Below are positions 5,216-11,621 of a stretch of DNA of 14,280 nucleotides, piece after piece. The DNA lies in contig JAOZUP010000051.1 in the NCBI GenBank assembly GCA_029938595.1, forward strand, positions 1 to 14,280, in the 5' to 3' direction. Origin of the DNA: Thermoanaerobaculales bacterium. GTDB taxonomy: Bacteria; Acidobacteriota; Thermoanaerobaculia; Thermoanaerobaculales; Sulfomarinibacteraceae. Position numbers and translations under genes: made by a program. Below the pieces are notes generated by a model. It saw only the letters and a program-made list of their open reading frames with translations. It was not told where the DNA came from and ran no database searches. The first letter of the stretch is position 1; every line of letters starts with the position of its first letter.

Positions 5216-7834
5216 ATGGGCATTTCCTCGCCGGACGAGATCCGTGCGGCGCTTGAAGAGATCCTGCCGGGGGTACAGAAACCTACGCGGTACCTCGGGA
5301 TCGAGCGCAACCTGATTCGCAAACCGTGGAACGACGTCTCGGTTCACGTGGCGCTGGCCTTTCCGGACGCCTATGAAATCGGCATGTCCCACCAGGGAAC
5401 CCGCATTCTCTATCACCTCGTGAACCGCCGCGATGACGCGCTGGCCGAACGTACCTTCGCGCCCATGGCGGACATGGCCGAGGCGATGCGGGACCAGGGT
5501 GTGCCGCTTTTCACCCTCGAGTCCTACCGCGCGACCACCGACTTCGACATCATCGGTATCTCTCTCCAGTCGGAGCTCAACTACATCAATATTCCCTACA
5601 TGCTCGACCTCGCCGGCATCACCCGCCGCGCGGCGGACCGCGGTCAGGAAGAGCCGTTGGTCCTCGGTGGCGGGCCGTGCACCGCCAACCCCGAGCCGGT
5701 AGCCGACTTCTTCGACGCCATCCTCATCGGCGACGGCGAGGCGGCGCTCGACGAGATTCTCGACGCGGTCCGCGACGGGCGGGCGGCGGGCGACGATCGA
5801 CCGTCACTGCTGCGCCGGCTGGCAACGATCCGCGGCGTCTATGTCCCCACTCTCTACCGGTGGCACCATGGGAGCACTGAGAAAGAGGCACGGTGGGAGA
5901 GGCTGGAGGATGCGGCACCGTTTCCGGTGACGCGCGTATGGGTCGATGAGCTTGATCCCGCCGACCAGCCCGAGTCGGTGATCGTGCCCTTTGCCGACGT
6001 CATCCAGGACCGCCTCGGCATGGAGATCATGCGCGGATGCACCCAGGGTTGCAGGTTCTGCCAGGCCGGTTACTGGTATCGGCCGGTGCGCGAGCACGAC
6101 CCGGAAGCGGTTCTCGAGCGCATCGAAGGGCAGGTGGCCGAGACCGGTTTCGAAGAGGTCGGCCTGCTCAGCCTCTCCACCGCCGACTACTCTCAGGTCG
6201 AGCCGCTGGTCTCCAGCTTGTCCGAGAGGCTGCGGGAACGCCGGGTCTCGGTGAGCCTGCCGTCATTACGCGCCGACGCGTTCTCGGTGGGGCTGGCGGA
6301 GGCCGTGTCGAGGGTCCGCAAGTCGGGATTCACTTTCGCCCCTGAAACCGGATCCGACCGTTTACGACGGGTGATCAACAAGACATTCACTAACGACGAC
6401 ATGGTGAGGGCCGCGGAGGCAGCTTTCGAAAAAGGCTGGAACCTGATCAAGGTCTACGCCATGATCGGCCTTCCGACCGAAACCGACGACGACCTCGAGG
6501 AGCTGGCGCGGCTGGCCGAGAACATCCTCAGCGCCGGACGCCGGGTCGCTGGGGGATGCAAGATCCAGGTCAAAATCTCGGTAGGCTGCTTCGTGCCGAA
6601 GGCATGGACGCCCTTCCAGTGGCAGCCGTTCACCGGCGTCGAAGAGCTCCGCCGTCGGATTCACTTCCTCAAGCAGCGCTTCAAACGCATCCGCGGTGCA
6701 CGTTTGAAATGGTCGAATCCGGACGAAGCGGCGCTGGAGTCACTGCTCTCGCGTGGCGGTCGCGGCCTCTCCACGGCCATCGAGCGCGCCCACGATTTGG
6801 GTGCGATCTTCGATGGGTGGTCGGATCATCTCGATCTCGGCGCCTGGCATCGCGCGCTCGACGAGACAGACATCGATGTGGAGCGTGAGCTTGGAAAACG
6901 AGCCCTGACCGACTCCCTGCCGTGGGACATTATCGATGCCGGCGTGCGCAAAGGATTTCTCAAGGCCGAGTGGCGGCGCGCGCAGAAAGAAGCTGAGACC
7001 GAGGATTGTAAGTGGGGCCACTGCTACCGCTGCGGAATTCCCGGAGACGGCACAGACATCCGGCTCGCACCGGACTCGCTACCGGCGCTCGGCGACGTCC
7101 TGCCCGAGGAGGATCGGCCCAAAGCAGCGGTCTATCGGCAGCGTCCAATGCCGCGCACTCTACCGGCCGGTCGCGAACAGACCCAGCCACCCGTTCATCG
7201 ACGGTATCGGGTCACCTTTTCAAAGACCGGCGATGCGCGATGGCTGTCCCATCGCCAGACGATGGACCTTCTCGAGCGCATCGTCCGCGCGGCCGAGCTG
7301 CCGGTTCGTTACACCGAGGGATTCAACCCGCACATCAGACTGTCGATGGGTCCAGCTCTGCCGGTCGGTCTTGAGGGTGAGGCCGAGATCTTCGATGTCG
7401 ACTGCACCGCGCCGGTGCGGCGTCAACACCTCGAAAAAGCCAACTCTTTGCTCCCTGAAGGGATGGAGATCACCGACGCACGGCCCCTGCTTGTCGGCGC
7501 CCCGTCGCTGGGCAAGCTCGTGGCCGCGGCCCGCTACCGGATTGGACCCGTGGACGACCGGCGCGTGCTCCTCGACCACCCGGAAGGCATCGACGACGAG
7601 GTCCGTCCCGGAATCCGCCGCTGGCAACTTCGCGAGGATAGCGTTCTGGTGGTCGAACTCAACGCCCGCCAGGGAGACGGGCCGATGATCTCGGTCAAAC
7701 GGCTCCTTCTGGCCCTTGGCCTCGACGAGGACCGGATCGCCCGGATACCGGTCACTCGAGAGGCGCTGGTACTCGAGGCGCGCAAGAAGGACCGGGGAGC
7801 CGTTGACGGATCTTCCAAAGCGGCTGTTTCATGA
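5216..7834 (+). CDS. Radical SAM protein fused to radical SAM-linked domain (TIGR03960 + TIGR03936/DUF2344 type)
   Basis: This 872-residue protein joins two modules that are separate neighbouring genes in many bacteria. Residues 1-250 form an N-terminal domain with a B12-binding-like Rossmann pattern (VALAFPDAYEIGMSHQGTRI, LVLGGGPCTANPEP, LIGDGEAAL). The radical SAM core has GCTQGCRFCQAGYWYRPVRE with Cys275, Cys279 and Cys282 binding the 4Fe-4S cluster. The glycine-rich SAM site and later strands follow (FAPETGSDRLRRVINK, YAMIGLPTETDDDL). A further cysteine group at 598, 603 and 606 (DCKWGHCYRCG) could bind another cluster or zinc. Residues from about 660 onward match the DUF2344 radical SAM-linked protein (FSKTGDARWLSHRQTMDLLERI, YTEGFNPHIRLSMGPALPVG). 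The substrate of this family is not known to me; genome neighbours elsewhere (RNase G, ribosomal proteins L21/L27) suggest RNA or ribosome modification. The downstream PTPS-like gene overlaps by 4 bp (ATGA), so the two are coupled. The start at 5216 is chosen for its GAAGGAG; longer in-frame starts would read through the palindrome. Confidence 0.92.
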   Translation: MGISSPDEIRAALEEILPGVQKPTRYLGIERNLIRKPWNDVSVHVALAFPDAYEIGMSHQGTRILYHLVNRRDDALAERTFAPMADMAEAMRDQGVPLFTLESYRATTDFDIIGISLQSELNYINIPYMLDLAGITRRAADRGQEEPLVLGGGPCTANPEPVADFFDAILIGDGEAALDEILDAVRDGRAAGDDRPSLLRRLATIRGVYVPTLYRWHHGSTEKEARWERLEDAAPFPVTRVWVDELDPADQPESVIVPFADVIQDRLGMEIMRGCTQGCRFCQAGYWYRPVREHDPEAVLERIEGQVAETGFEEVGLLSLSTADYSQVEPLVSSLSERLRERRVSVSLPSLRADAFSVGLAEAVSRVRKSGFTFAPETGSDRLRRVINKTFTNDDMVRAAEAAFEKGWNLIKVYAMIGLPTETDDDLEELARLAENILSAGRRVAGGCKIQVKISVGCFVPKAWTPFQWQPFTGVEELRRRIHFLKQRFKRIRGARLKWSNPDEAALESLLSRGGRGLSTAIERAHDLGAIFDGWSDHLDLGAWHRALDETDIDVERELGKRALTDSLPWDIIDAGVRKGFLKAEWRRAQKEAETEDCKWGHCYRCGIPGDGTDIRLAPDSLPALGDVLPEEDRPKAAVYRQRPMPRTLPAGREQTQPPVHRRYRVTFSKTGDARWLSHRQTMDLLERIVRAAELPVRYTEGFNPHIRLSMGPALPVGLEGEAEIFDVDCTAPVRRQHLEKANSLLPEGMEITDARPLLVGAPSLGKLVAAARYRIGPVDDRRVLLDHPEGIDDEVRPGIRRWQLREDSVLVVELNARQGDGPMISVKRLLLALGLDEDRIARIPVTREALVLEARKKDRGAVDGSSKAAVS

Positions 7835-8208
7835 GCCATTGGGTGGTGCACGCGCGGGCGGGCTTCGAGGCACGGCACGCGCTGACGACGTACAAGGGGG
7901 AGGTCGAAGCGTCCCACCTTCACGACTGGCAGGTGGAGGTGAGGATTGGCGCCGATACGCTCGGCCCTGAGGGTTACGCTCTCGACTTTCACGAGGTACG
8001 CCAAATCCTCGTCGAAGCGCTGGCGCCGCTGCACGAGACCGACCTCAACACCGATCCTGATATCAGCCGGTCGTCACCCACCGCCGAGAGGGTCGCGGAA
8101 GTGCTCGCCGAACGCCTCACCCCGCAGTACGAGGCAATCGGTGGTCGACTGCTCTCCCTCAGCGTGTGGGAAGGCCCCGACAATCAAGTCGACCTGATTC
8201 TCGAGTAG
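7831..8208 (+). CDS. PTPS/QueD-fold protein lacking the catalytic cysteine
   Basis: This 125-residue protein has the T-fold pattern of 6-pyruvoyl-tetrahydropterin synthase and QueD (6-carboxytetrahydropterin synthase, queuosine pathway). Three zinc-binding histidines are in place: His16 in FEARHA, and His29 and His31 in SHLHDW. The family motifs YALDFHEVRQIL and SSPTAERVAEVL and a glutamate in SVWEGPD are also present. Two features differ. Where QueD has Cys four residues before the HxH motif, this protein has Val25, and there is no cysteine anywhere. The Asp-His of the LDHxxLN motif reads His-Glu (LHETDLN). It may therefore bind a pterin without doing the canonical reaction, or catalyse by other residues, as I believe some Cys-less relatives do. 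It has no Shine-Dalgarno site, and its ATG overlaps the stop of the radical SAM gene, so translation depends on that gene. No queC, queE or folE is in this window. The fold is well supported; the reaction is unknown. Confidence 0.8.
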   Translation: MSHWVVHARAGFEARHALTTYKGEVEASHLHDWQVEVRIGADTLGPEGYALDFHEVRQILVEALAPLHETDLNTDPDISRSSPTAERVAEVLAERLTPQYEAIGGRLLSLSVWEGPDNQVDLILE

Positions 8209-8288
8209 CCCGTCTGTCGCCGCTTCCGGCTTTGTACTTCGCACTACGCCGTGACAAGTCGCGGCCAGCCGTTTTCCCCGTCCTCTGG

Positions 8289-8310
8289 TCCTGGGGCGTG
8301 AGCCCCAGGA
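8289..8310 (+). terminator. GC-rich hairpin after the PTPS-like gene
   Basis: TCCTGGGGC (8289-8297), loop GTGA, then GCCCCAGGA (8302-8310) gives a perfect 9-bp stem closed by a GNRA tetraloop. It starts 80 nt after the stop codon. No T-run follows, so it is either a weak or factor-assisted terminator or the first palindrome of a REP-like element. The strand is assigned only because it follows the rightward operon. Confidence 0.4.
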
Positions 8311-8333
8311 ACTCAGTATCACAACACCCAGAA

Positions 8334-8348
8334 GCCCCCGAAGGGGGC
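8334..8348. repeat. REP-like hairpin with GACAGA tail
   Basis: GCCCCC, loop GAA, GGGGGC forms a 6-bp all-GC stem followed directly by GACAGATC. A short GC palindrome with a fixed tail is the layout of REP sequences mobilised by Y1 (RAYT) transposases. Copy number in the genome would decide; only one full copy is present here. Confidence 0.4.
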
Positions 8349-8446
8349 GACAGATCGCGGCTGACGCTGCCCAGCAGAAAGAAGCTAGCCCGCTTTTCTC
8401 ACCGGGTTTCGTAACGAGGGCGGCGAAGGGTAGTCAGATGTTGGGT

Positions 8447-8508
8447 TTTTCGCAAATCGGGCGACGCAGGCGTAGTAGCCCTACGTTGAGGAGCACGATT
8501 TGCGAAAA
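8447..8508. repeat. Nested inverted repeat, 13-bp outer stem
   Basis: TTTTCGCAAATCG (8447-8459) pairs perfectly with CGATTTGCGAAAA (8496-8508). Inside the 36-nt loop, CGTAG and CTACG pair around TAGCC, giving a hairpin on a hairpin. The AT-rich outer and GC-rich inner arms and the sharp boundaries resemble a small non-coding mobile repeat. Confidence 0.65.
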
Positions 8509-8552
8509 GCACGACAGATGGCTGCCATTCGCCGTCCGCAGTAGATACTCGG

Positions 8553-8579
8553 TGAGAAATGCGGGCTCAGGGTTTCTCA
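8553..8579 (-). terminator. Short stem-loop spanning the LolA-like stop codon
   Basis: TGAGAAA (8553-8559) and TTTCTCA (8573-8579) are complementary around a 13-nt loop. The stop codon of the leftward gene (8577-8579) lies in one arm. A weak terminator is possible; a 7-bp A/T-leaning stem without a T-run is not strong evidence. Confidence 0.25.
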
Positions 8580-9368
8580 GGAGTCCGGGATCTCCGGCGC
8601 GCCGAAGTCGAGCTGCTCGCTCGGTATCTCCGCATTGATCTCGGGACTGTAGGTCGTCACAGTATCCGTGCGAAACGAGTCGTAGACGTTTGACTCATCG
8701 ACTCTCCTAACCAGGTACGACTGCTTATCGATCCAGATGATCGAGGAGTTCTCGCGCAAGACGACGGCGTTCTCGCCCGATCCGAGCGTCCGTGGCGTCC
8801 TGATGCTCTGGCCACGAATACGGAAACACTCGAATCCATCCACCTCCGCATTGTCGATCCTCCGGGCGTAGCTCAGCTCGAGGGCCGATTTCGGCGCGGA
8901 GGCGTCGGGAAGAAGCATGGAGGGAATGCGGTGAGAGGCCCCTTGCGAGACGCCCGCTGCGTCGGCGATCGCCCCACCCAGGGTCCCCGGTCTGTTGACG
9001 CCCGGCTCCACATCCCGCCAGGTTCGGACGTCGTCCCCCTCGGCCCAGATGATGTAGGACGGCGGCGGGTCGCCGGCGCTCATGTCCTTGAACTCGAAAC
9101 GAACTCGATCCGAGCGGACGAAAGCGGTCGTGAAGGGCTTTTCCGCAGTCCATTGCGAATTATCACTCACGTAGGTCGTGCCGGCGACACCGGAGTCTCG
9201 GTACGAGTCACACCGCGCGTACACCTTCGTAGAAAGCTCCACGATCTGCTCGGCGGTCAACAAATCCGAACGACGTGATGTCTGCGGTTGCTGAGCAAAA
9301 ACGGCGGTTCCCGAGGAAAGCACCATCACACTCGACAAAGCAACGGCTCTCAGAAGTCTGTATTGCAT
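8577..9368 (-). CDS. Exported LolA/RseB-fold-like protein
   Basis: This 263-residue protein begins with a classical signal peptide: MQYRLLRAV, a hydrophobic core to about residue 20, then a probable cleavage AVFA|QQ near residue 25. The mature protein has the pattern of LolA-like periplasmic proteins, half-barrels that hold lipid or lipoprotein acyl chains. It has an N-terminal helix (LTAEQIVELSTKVYARCDSY), strands such as VRFEFKDMS and YIIWAEGDDVRTW, and late WIDKQSYLVRRVDES and TVTTYSPEINAEIPSEQLDF, typical of 'outer-membrane lipoprotein-sorting' annotations. It is too divergent to call LolA itself, so no symbol is given. The ATG at 9368 lies 1 nt after the stop of the upstream Fe-S oxidoreductase, with GGAGG inside the end of that gene. 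A longer in-frame extension to 9851 was rejected because it lies in antisense frame to the oxidoreductase. The operon pairing implies a shared transcript, not necessarily a shared function. Confidence 0.75.
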   Translation of the reverse strand: MQYRLLRAVALSSVMVLSSGTAVFAQQPQTSRRSDLLTAEQIVELSTKVYARCDSYRDSGVAGTTYVSDNSQWTAEKPFTTAFVRSDRVRFEFKDMSAGDPPPSYIIWAEGDDVRTWRDVEPGVNRPGTLGGAIADAAGVSQGASHRIPSMLLPDASAPKSALELSYARRIDNAEVDGFECFRIRGQSIRTPRTLGSGENAVVLRENSSIIWIDKQSYLVRRVDESNVYDSFRTDTVTTYSPEINAEIPSEQLDFGAPEIPDS

Positions 9369-9369
9369 G

Positions 9370-11385
9370 TCACGCTCCCTCCAACGACTTTGCCACCAGC
9401 TCGATGACATCGTAAGTCGAGGCATCCTCGCGGCCGAGCTCATTCTGGGCGTCGGACAACATCGAGAAACAATAGGGGCAGGCGACAGCCACGTTGGCGG
9501 TGCCGCTGGCCTCGAGCTGACCAAAGCGGGTCTGATTGATGCGCTCGCCGAGATTCTCTTCGAGCCACATGCGGCCGCCACCGGCGCCGCAACACATCGC
9601 ACGGTCGTGGCTGAGCTCAGCCTCACGCATCTTGAGCCCGGGAATGGCGGTAAGGAGGAAGCGCGGGGCATCGTACTCCCCGTTGGTGCGCCCGAGATAG
9701 CATGGATCGTGGTAGGCCAGGTCGAGATCGACGGTGCCGGTGAGCTTGACCTTGCCGGCGCGCACGAGCTCGGCAACCAGCTGTGTGCCGTGCACAACCT
9801 CGTAGTCCCCCCCGAAATCCGGGTACTCATGGGAGAGGGTGTTGAAAGCATGCGGGCAGTTGGTGATGATCTTCTTCACACCATAACCATTCATCGTCTC
9901 GACGTTTTGCTGGGCCAGCATCTGGAAGAGGTACTCGTTTCCGAGCCGTCGCGCAGCATCGCCGGTCGAGACCTCTTCGGGGCCGAGGATGGCGATCCGG
10001 ATGCCGGCCGCCCGAAGGACCTTTACCAGCGCCCGAGAAACCTGCTTGCCGTGGTCGTCATAGCTGCCCGGCGAGCCGACGAAGAACAGGTACTCGAAAT
10101 CGCCACCGGCCTCCGATGCCAGTGGGACTCCGAGGTCGGAAGCCCAGTTGCCACGCTCCTCGCCCGGCAGCTGCCACGGATTGCCGTTGACTTCGTAGCC
10201 GCGGAAGGCGGGCTGCGCCTCCTCCGGGAACTCGGCCTTCTCGAGGACCAGGTTGCGGCGCATTTCGACGAGCTTGTCGACATAGGTGATGTCGAGCGGG
10301 CAGGCGCGCTCGCACCAGCGGCAGGTTGTGCAGGCCCAAATCACGTCCGGGTCGACCACCACCGGCACCAGCTCGTGCTGCGACGCGTGGCCGTCCTCCC
10401 CAGGGTCGGCGAGGATCTCGGGTTGCTCTCTGTAGAGTTGATCGCGGACAGATTTCAGATAAAGCACGGGTTGCAGCGGTTTGTGGGTGATGGTCGTCGG
10501 ACAGAACTCTCGGCAGCGCCCGCACTCGGTGCAGGTGTACATGTCGAGCATCTGCTTCCAGGTGAAATCGGTCACCGCGGAGATGCCGAAGGTGGTGTCC
10601 TCGTCGATGTCCTCGAGGTCCATGCCAGGCAGCTTGCCCGGCGCATCCAGGTTGGCGAAGAAGACGTTGAAGATCGAGGTGTAGACGTGGAAGTGCTTGG
10701 AGTACGGGAGCTCGTTGGCAAACACGAAGAGCGTGATGAGGTGGATCCACCAATTCACGCTGTAGATCGCCTGCAGGGCTGCCCCGCCGAGCCCAGAGAG
10801 CCAGCCACCGACGACACCGGAGATCGGCAGATAGGAGCCGTCCAGATCACCCGCGGCGATGCGGGCGCCCTCAGTGGCAAGATCGGTGATCATCAGAATC
10901 GCGATCAGCCCAATCGCCAGCCAGGCACCGAAGCTCTGAACCACACGCTCCTTCTTTTGGATGCCGCGTCGCCAGACGGCGAATCCAAGACCCACCAACA
11001 CCAGCAGCTCGAAGATGTCCTTGGAGAACAGATAGGCGTGGCCGGCGGGCGTGTGCAGGAGGGGCAGCTCCCAGCCCGCAAAGAGACCCTCGACGACCAT
11101 GCTCACGGTGCGCAAGCTGACTACCAAAAAACCGTAGAAGATCAGCAGGTGGTATGCGCCGGCGACGGGGTCGTCAAACATCTTTTTCTGGCCGAAGGCG
11201 TAAACGAGCATGTGCTTGAAGCGCTCGCCGAGGCGGTCGAATCGGTTGTCGGGTCGCCCCGCGCGGAGGAGCTGGAAACGCCGGCTGAGTGACAGGATGA
11301 CCGCGCCGACCCCGACGATCGTGAGAATCCAGAACCAGACGACACCGGGAATACCGAGGAACGACCCTGCCGTGGCGTGATGCAT
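9370..11385 (-). CDS. Membrane-bound HdrD/EMO-like Fe-S oxidoreductase with a degenerate CCG domain
   Basis: This 671-residue protein likely passes electrons between a flavoprotein carrier (such as ETF) and membrane quinone. Residues 1-245 form a NarI-like membrane domain of about five to six helices, with candidate heme-b histidines in AYHLLIFYGF (His79), WWIHLITLF (His215) and SKHFH (His231/233). Two 4Fe-4S ferredoxin motifs follow: Cys285, 288, 291, 295 (CTECGRCREFCP) and Cys352, 355, 358, 362 (CTTCRWCERACP). Of the two C-terminal CCG domains, the second is intact (Cys562, Cys598-599, Cys636, Cys639). The first has Ser438, Ser473 and Ala513 where relatives, as I recall them, have cysteine (VGCAGS, CTGDPARR, CPHCFNT), leaving only Cys510. 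This resembles the ETF:menaquinone oxidoreductase EMO and methanogen HdrD. The start at 11385 has a strong AAGGAGG. The exported LolA-like gene follows after 1 nt. No etfAB or acyl-CoA dehydrogenase gene is in the window, so the partner is inferred. Confidence 0.9.
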   Translation of the reverse strand: MHHATAGSFLGIPGVVWFWILTIVGVGAVILSLSRRFQLLRAGRPDNRFDRLGERFKHMLVYAFGQKKMFDDPVAGAYHLLIFYGFLVVSLRTVSMVVEGLFAGWELPLLHTPAGHAYLFSKDIFELLVLVGLGFAVWRRGIQKKERVVQSFGAWLAIGLIAILMITDLATEGARIAAGDLDGSYLPISGVVGGWLSGLGGAALQAIYSVNWWIHLITLFVFANELPYSKHFHVYTSIFNVFFANLDAPGKLPGMDLEDIDEDTTFGISAVTDFTWKQMLDMYTCTECGRCREFCPTTITHKPLQPVLYLKSVRDQLYREQPEILADPGEDGHASQHELVPVVVDPDVIWACTTCRWCERACPLDITYVDKLVEMRRNLVLEKAEFPEEAQPAFRGYEVNGNPWQLPGEERGNWASDLGVPLASEAGGDFEYLFFVGSPGSYDDHGKQVSRALVKVLRAAGIRIAILGPEEVSTGDAARRLGNEYLFQMLAQQNVETMNGYGVKKIITNCPHAFNTLSHEYPDFGGDYEVVHGTQLVAELVRAGKVKLTGTVDLDLAYHDPCYLGRTNGEYDAPRFLLTAIPGLKMREAELSHDRAMCCGAGGGRMWLEENLGERINQTRFGQLEASGTANVAVACPYCFSMLSDAQNELGREDASTYDVIELVAKSLEGA

Positions 11386-11441
11386 GCGACCTCCTTCAAG
11401 CTACGATCGCGGATCGACGCAGTGCGGCAATCCACTGAGGG

Positions 11442-11447
11442 AGTATA
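11442..11447 (-). promoter_or_regulatory. -10 element of the Fe-S oxidoreductase operon
   Basis: On the minus strand GC-TATACT (TATACT at 11447-11442) matches a sigma-70 -10 box with one mismatch. Initiation near 11435 would leave a leader of about 50 nt with AAGGAGG before the ATG at 11385. The -35 position falls in the heptad array, as for the ABC-F gene, and no consensus -35 is seen. Confidence 0.45.
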
Positions 11448-11454
11448 GCCAGGC

Positions 11455-11518
11455 AGATTAGGAATTAGGAATTAGGAATTTCGGATTTCGGATTTCGGAT
11501 TTCGGATTTCGGATTTTC
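11455..11518. repeat. Nine-unit heptad array changing from GAATTAG to ATTTCGG
   Basis: AGATTAG, two GAATTAG, GAATTTC, then GGATTTC repeated to 11517 run in a single 7-bp register, so the unit changes from GAATTAG to GGATTTC (ATTTCGG x5) without loss of phase. The array occupies the upstream part of the oxidoreductase promoter region. In one minus-strand frame it encodes the 7-residue repeat NPKSEIR, because three heptads make seven codons. That frame is not a real gene. Confidence 0.85.
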
Positions 11519-11558
11519 CATCCCACCTCCCAACGTAAGGTGCGGCGGAGGTACCATT

Positions 11559-11621
11559 CTTGACATTGTTTGATTCCCGTGCCTTCGAGTCGGCAAGGGG
11601 CTTCGGACAAACAATGTCAAG
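11559..11621. repeat. 14-bp inverted repeat overlapping the mutY stop codon
   Basis: CTTGACATTGTTTG (11559-11572) and CAAACAATGTCAAG (11608-11621) are perfect reverse complements enclosing 35 nt. Within the loop TGCC and GGCA can pair. The mutY stop TGA (11619-11617) is in one arm. It may serve as the mutY terminator, although no T-run follows in the leftward direction, or be a 63-bp mobile repeat with terminal inverted repeats that inserted at the stop codon. Confidence 0.7.

Larger units (their letters stand above)
8209..8576. other. Gene-free convergent gap rich in hairpins
   Basis: This 368-bp gap lies between the ends of the PTPS-like gene and the LolA-like gene. No open frame in it has coding character or a ribosome binding site. 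It holds at least four inverted repeats (8289-8310, 8334-8348, 8447-8508, 8553-8579) and a repeated GACAGAT (8348-8354 and 8513-8519). The sequence 8360-8390 (around CTGCCCAGCAGAAAGAAGC) has the look of the tail of a REP-type element, but I see no Y1 transposase gene here. Confidence 0.6.

Noticed and set aside
8209..8576. tRNA or riboswitch in the convergent gap
   Set aside because: No cloverleaf arms, CCA end or known riboswitch core could be found; the hairpins are simple inverted repeats.
9369..9851. Upstream extension of the LolA-like gene to 424 residues
   Set aside because: The extension overlaps the oxidoreductase in another frame and would bury the signal peptide in the middle of the protein.
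9367..11292. A 641-codon open frame on the plus strand opposite the Fe-S oxidoreductase
   Set aside because: It is exactly antisense to a gene with clear motifs and has no recognisable domain or ribosome binding site. Its composition (rich in Gly, Val, Glu, Asp and Leu) is what GC-rich codons give when read in reverse.
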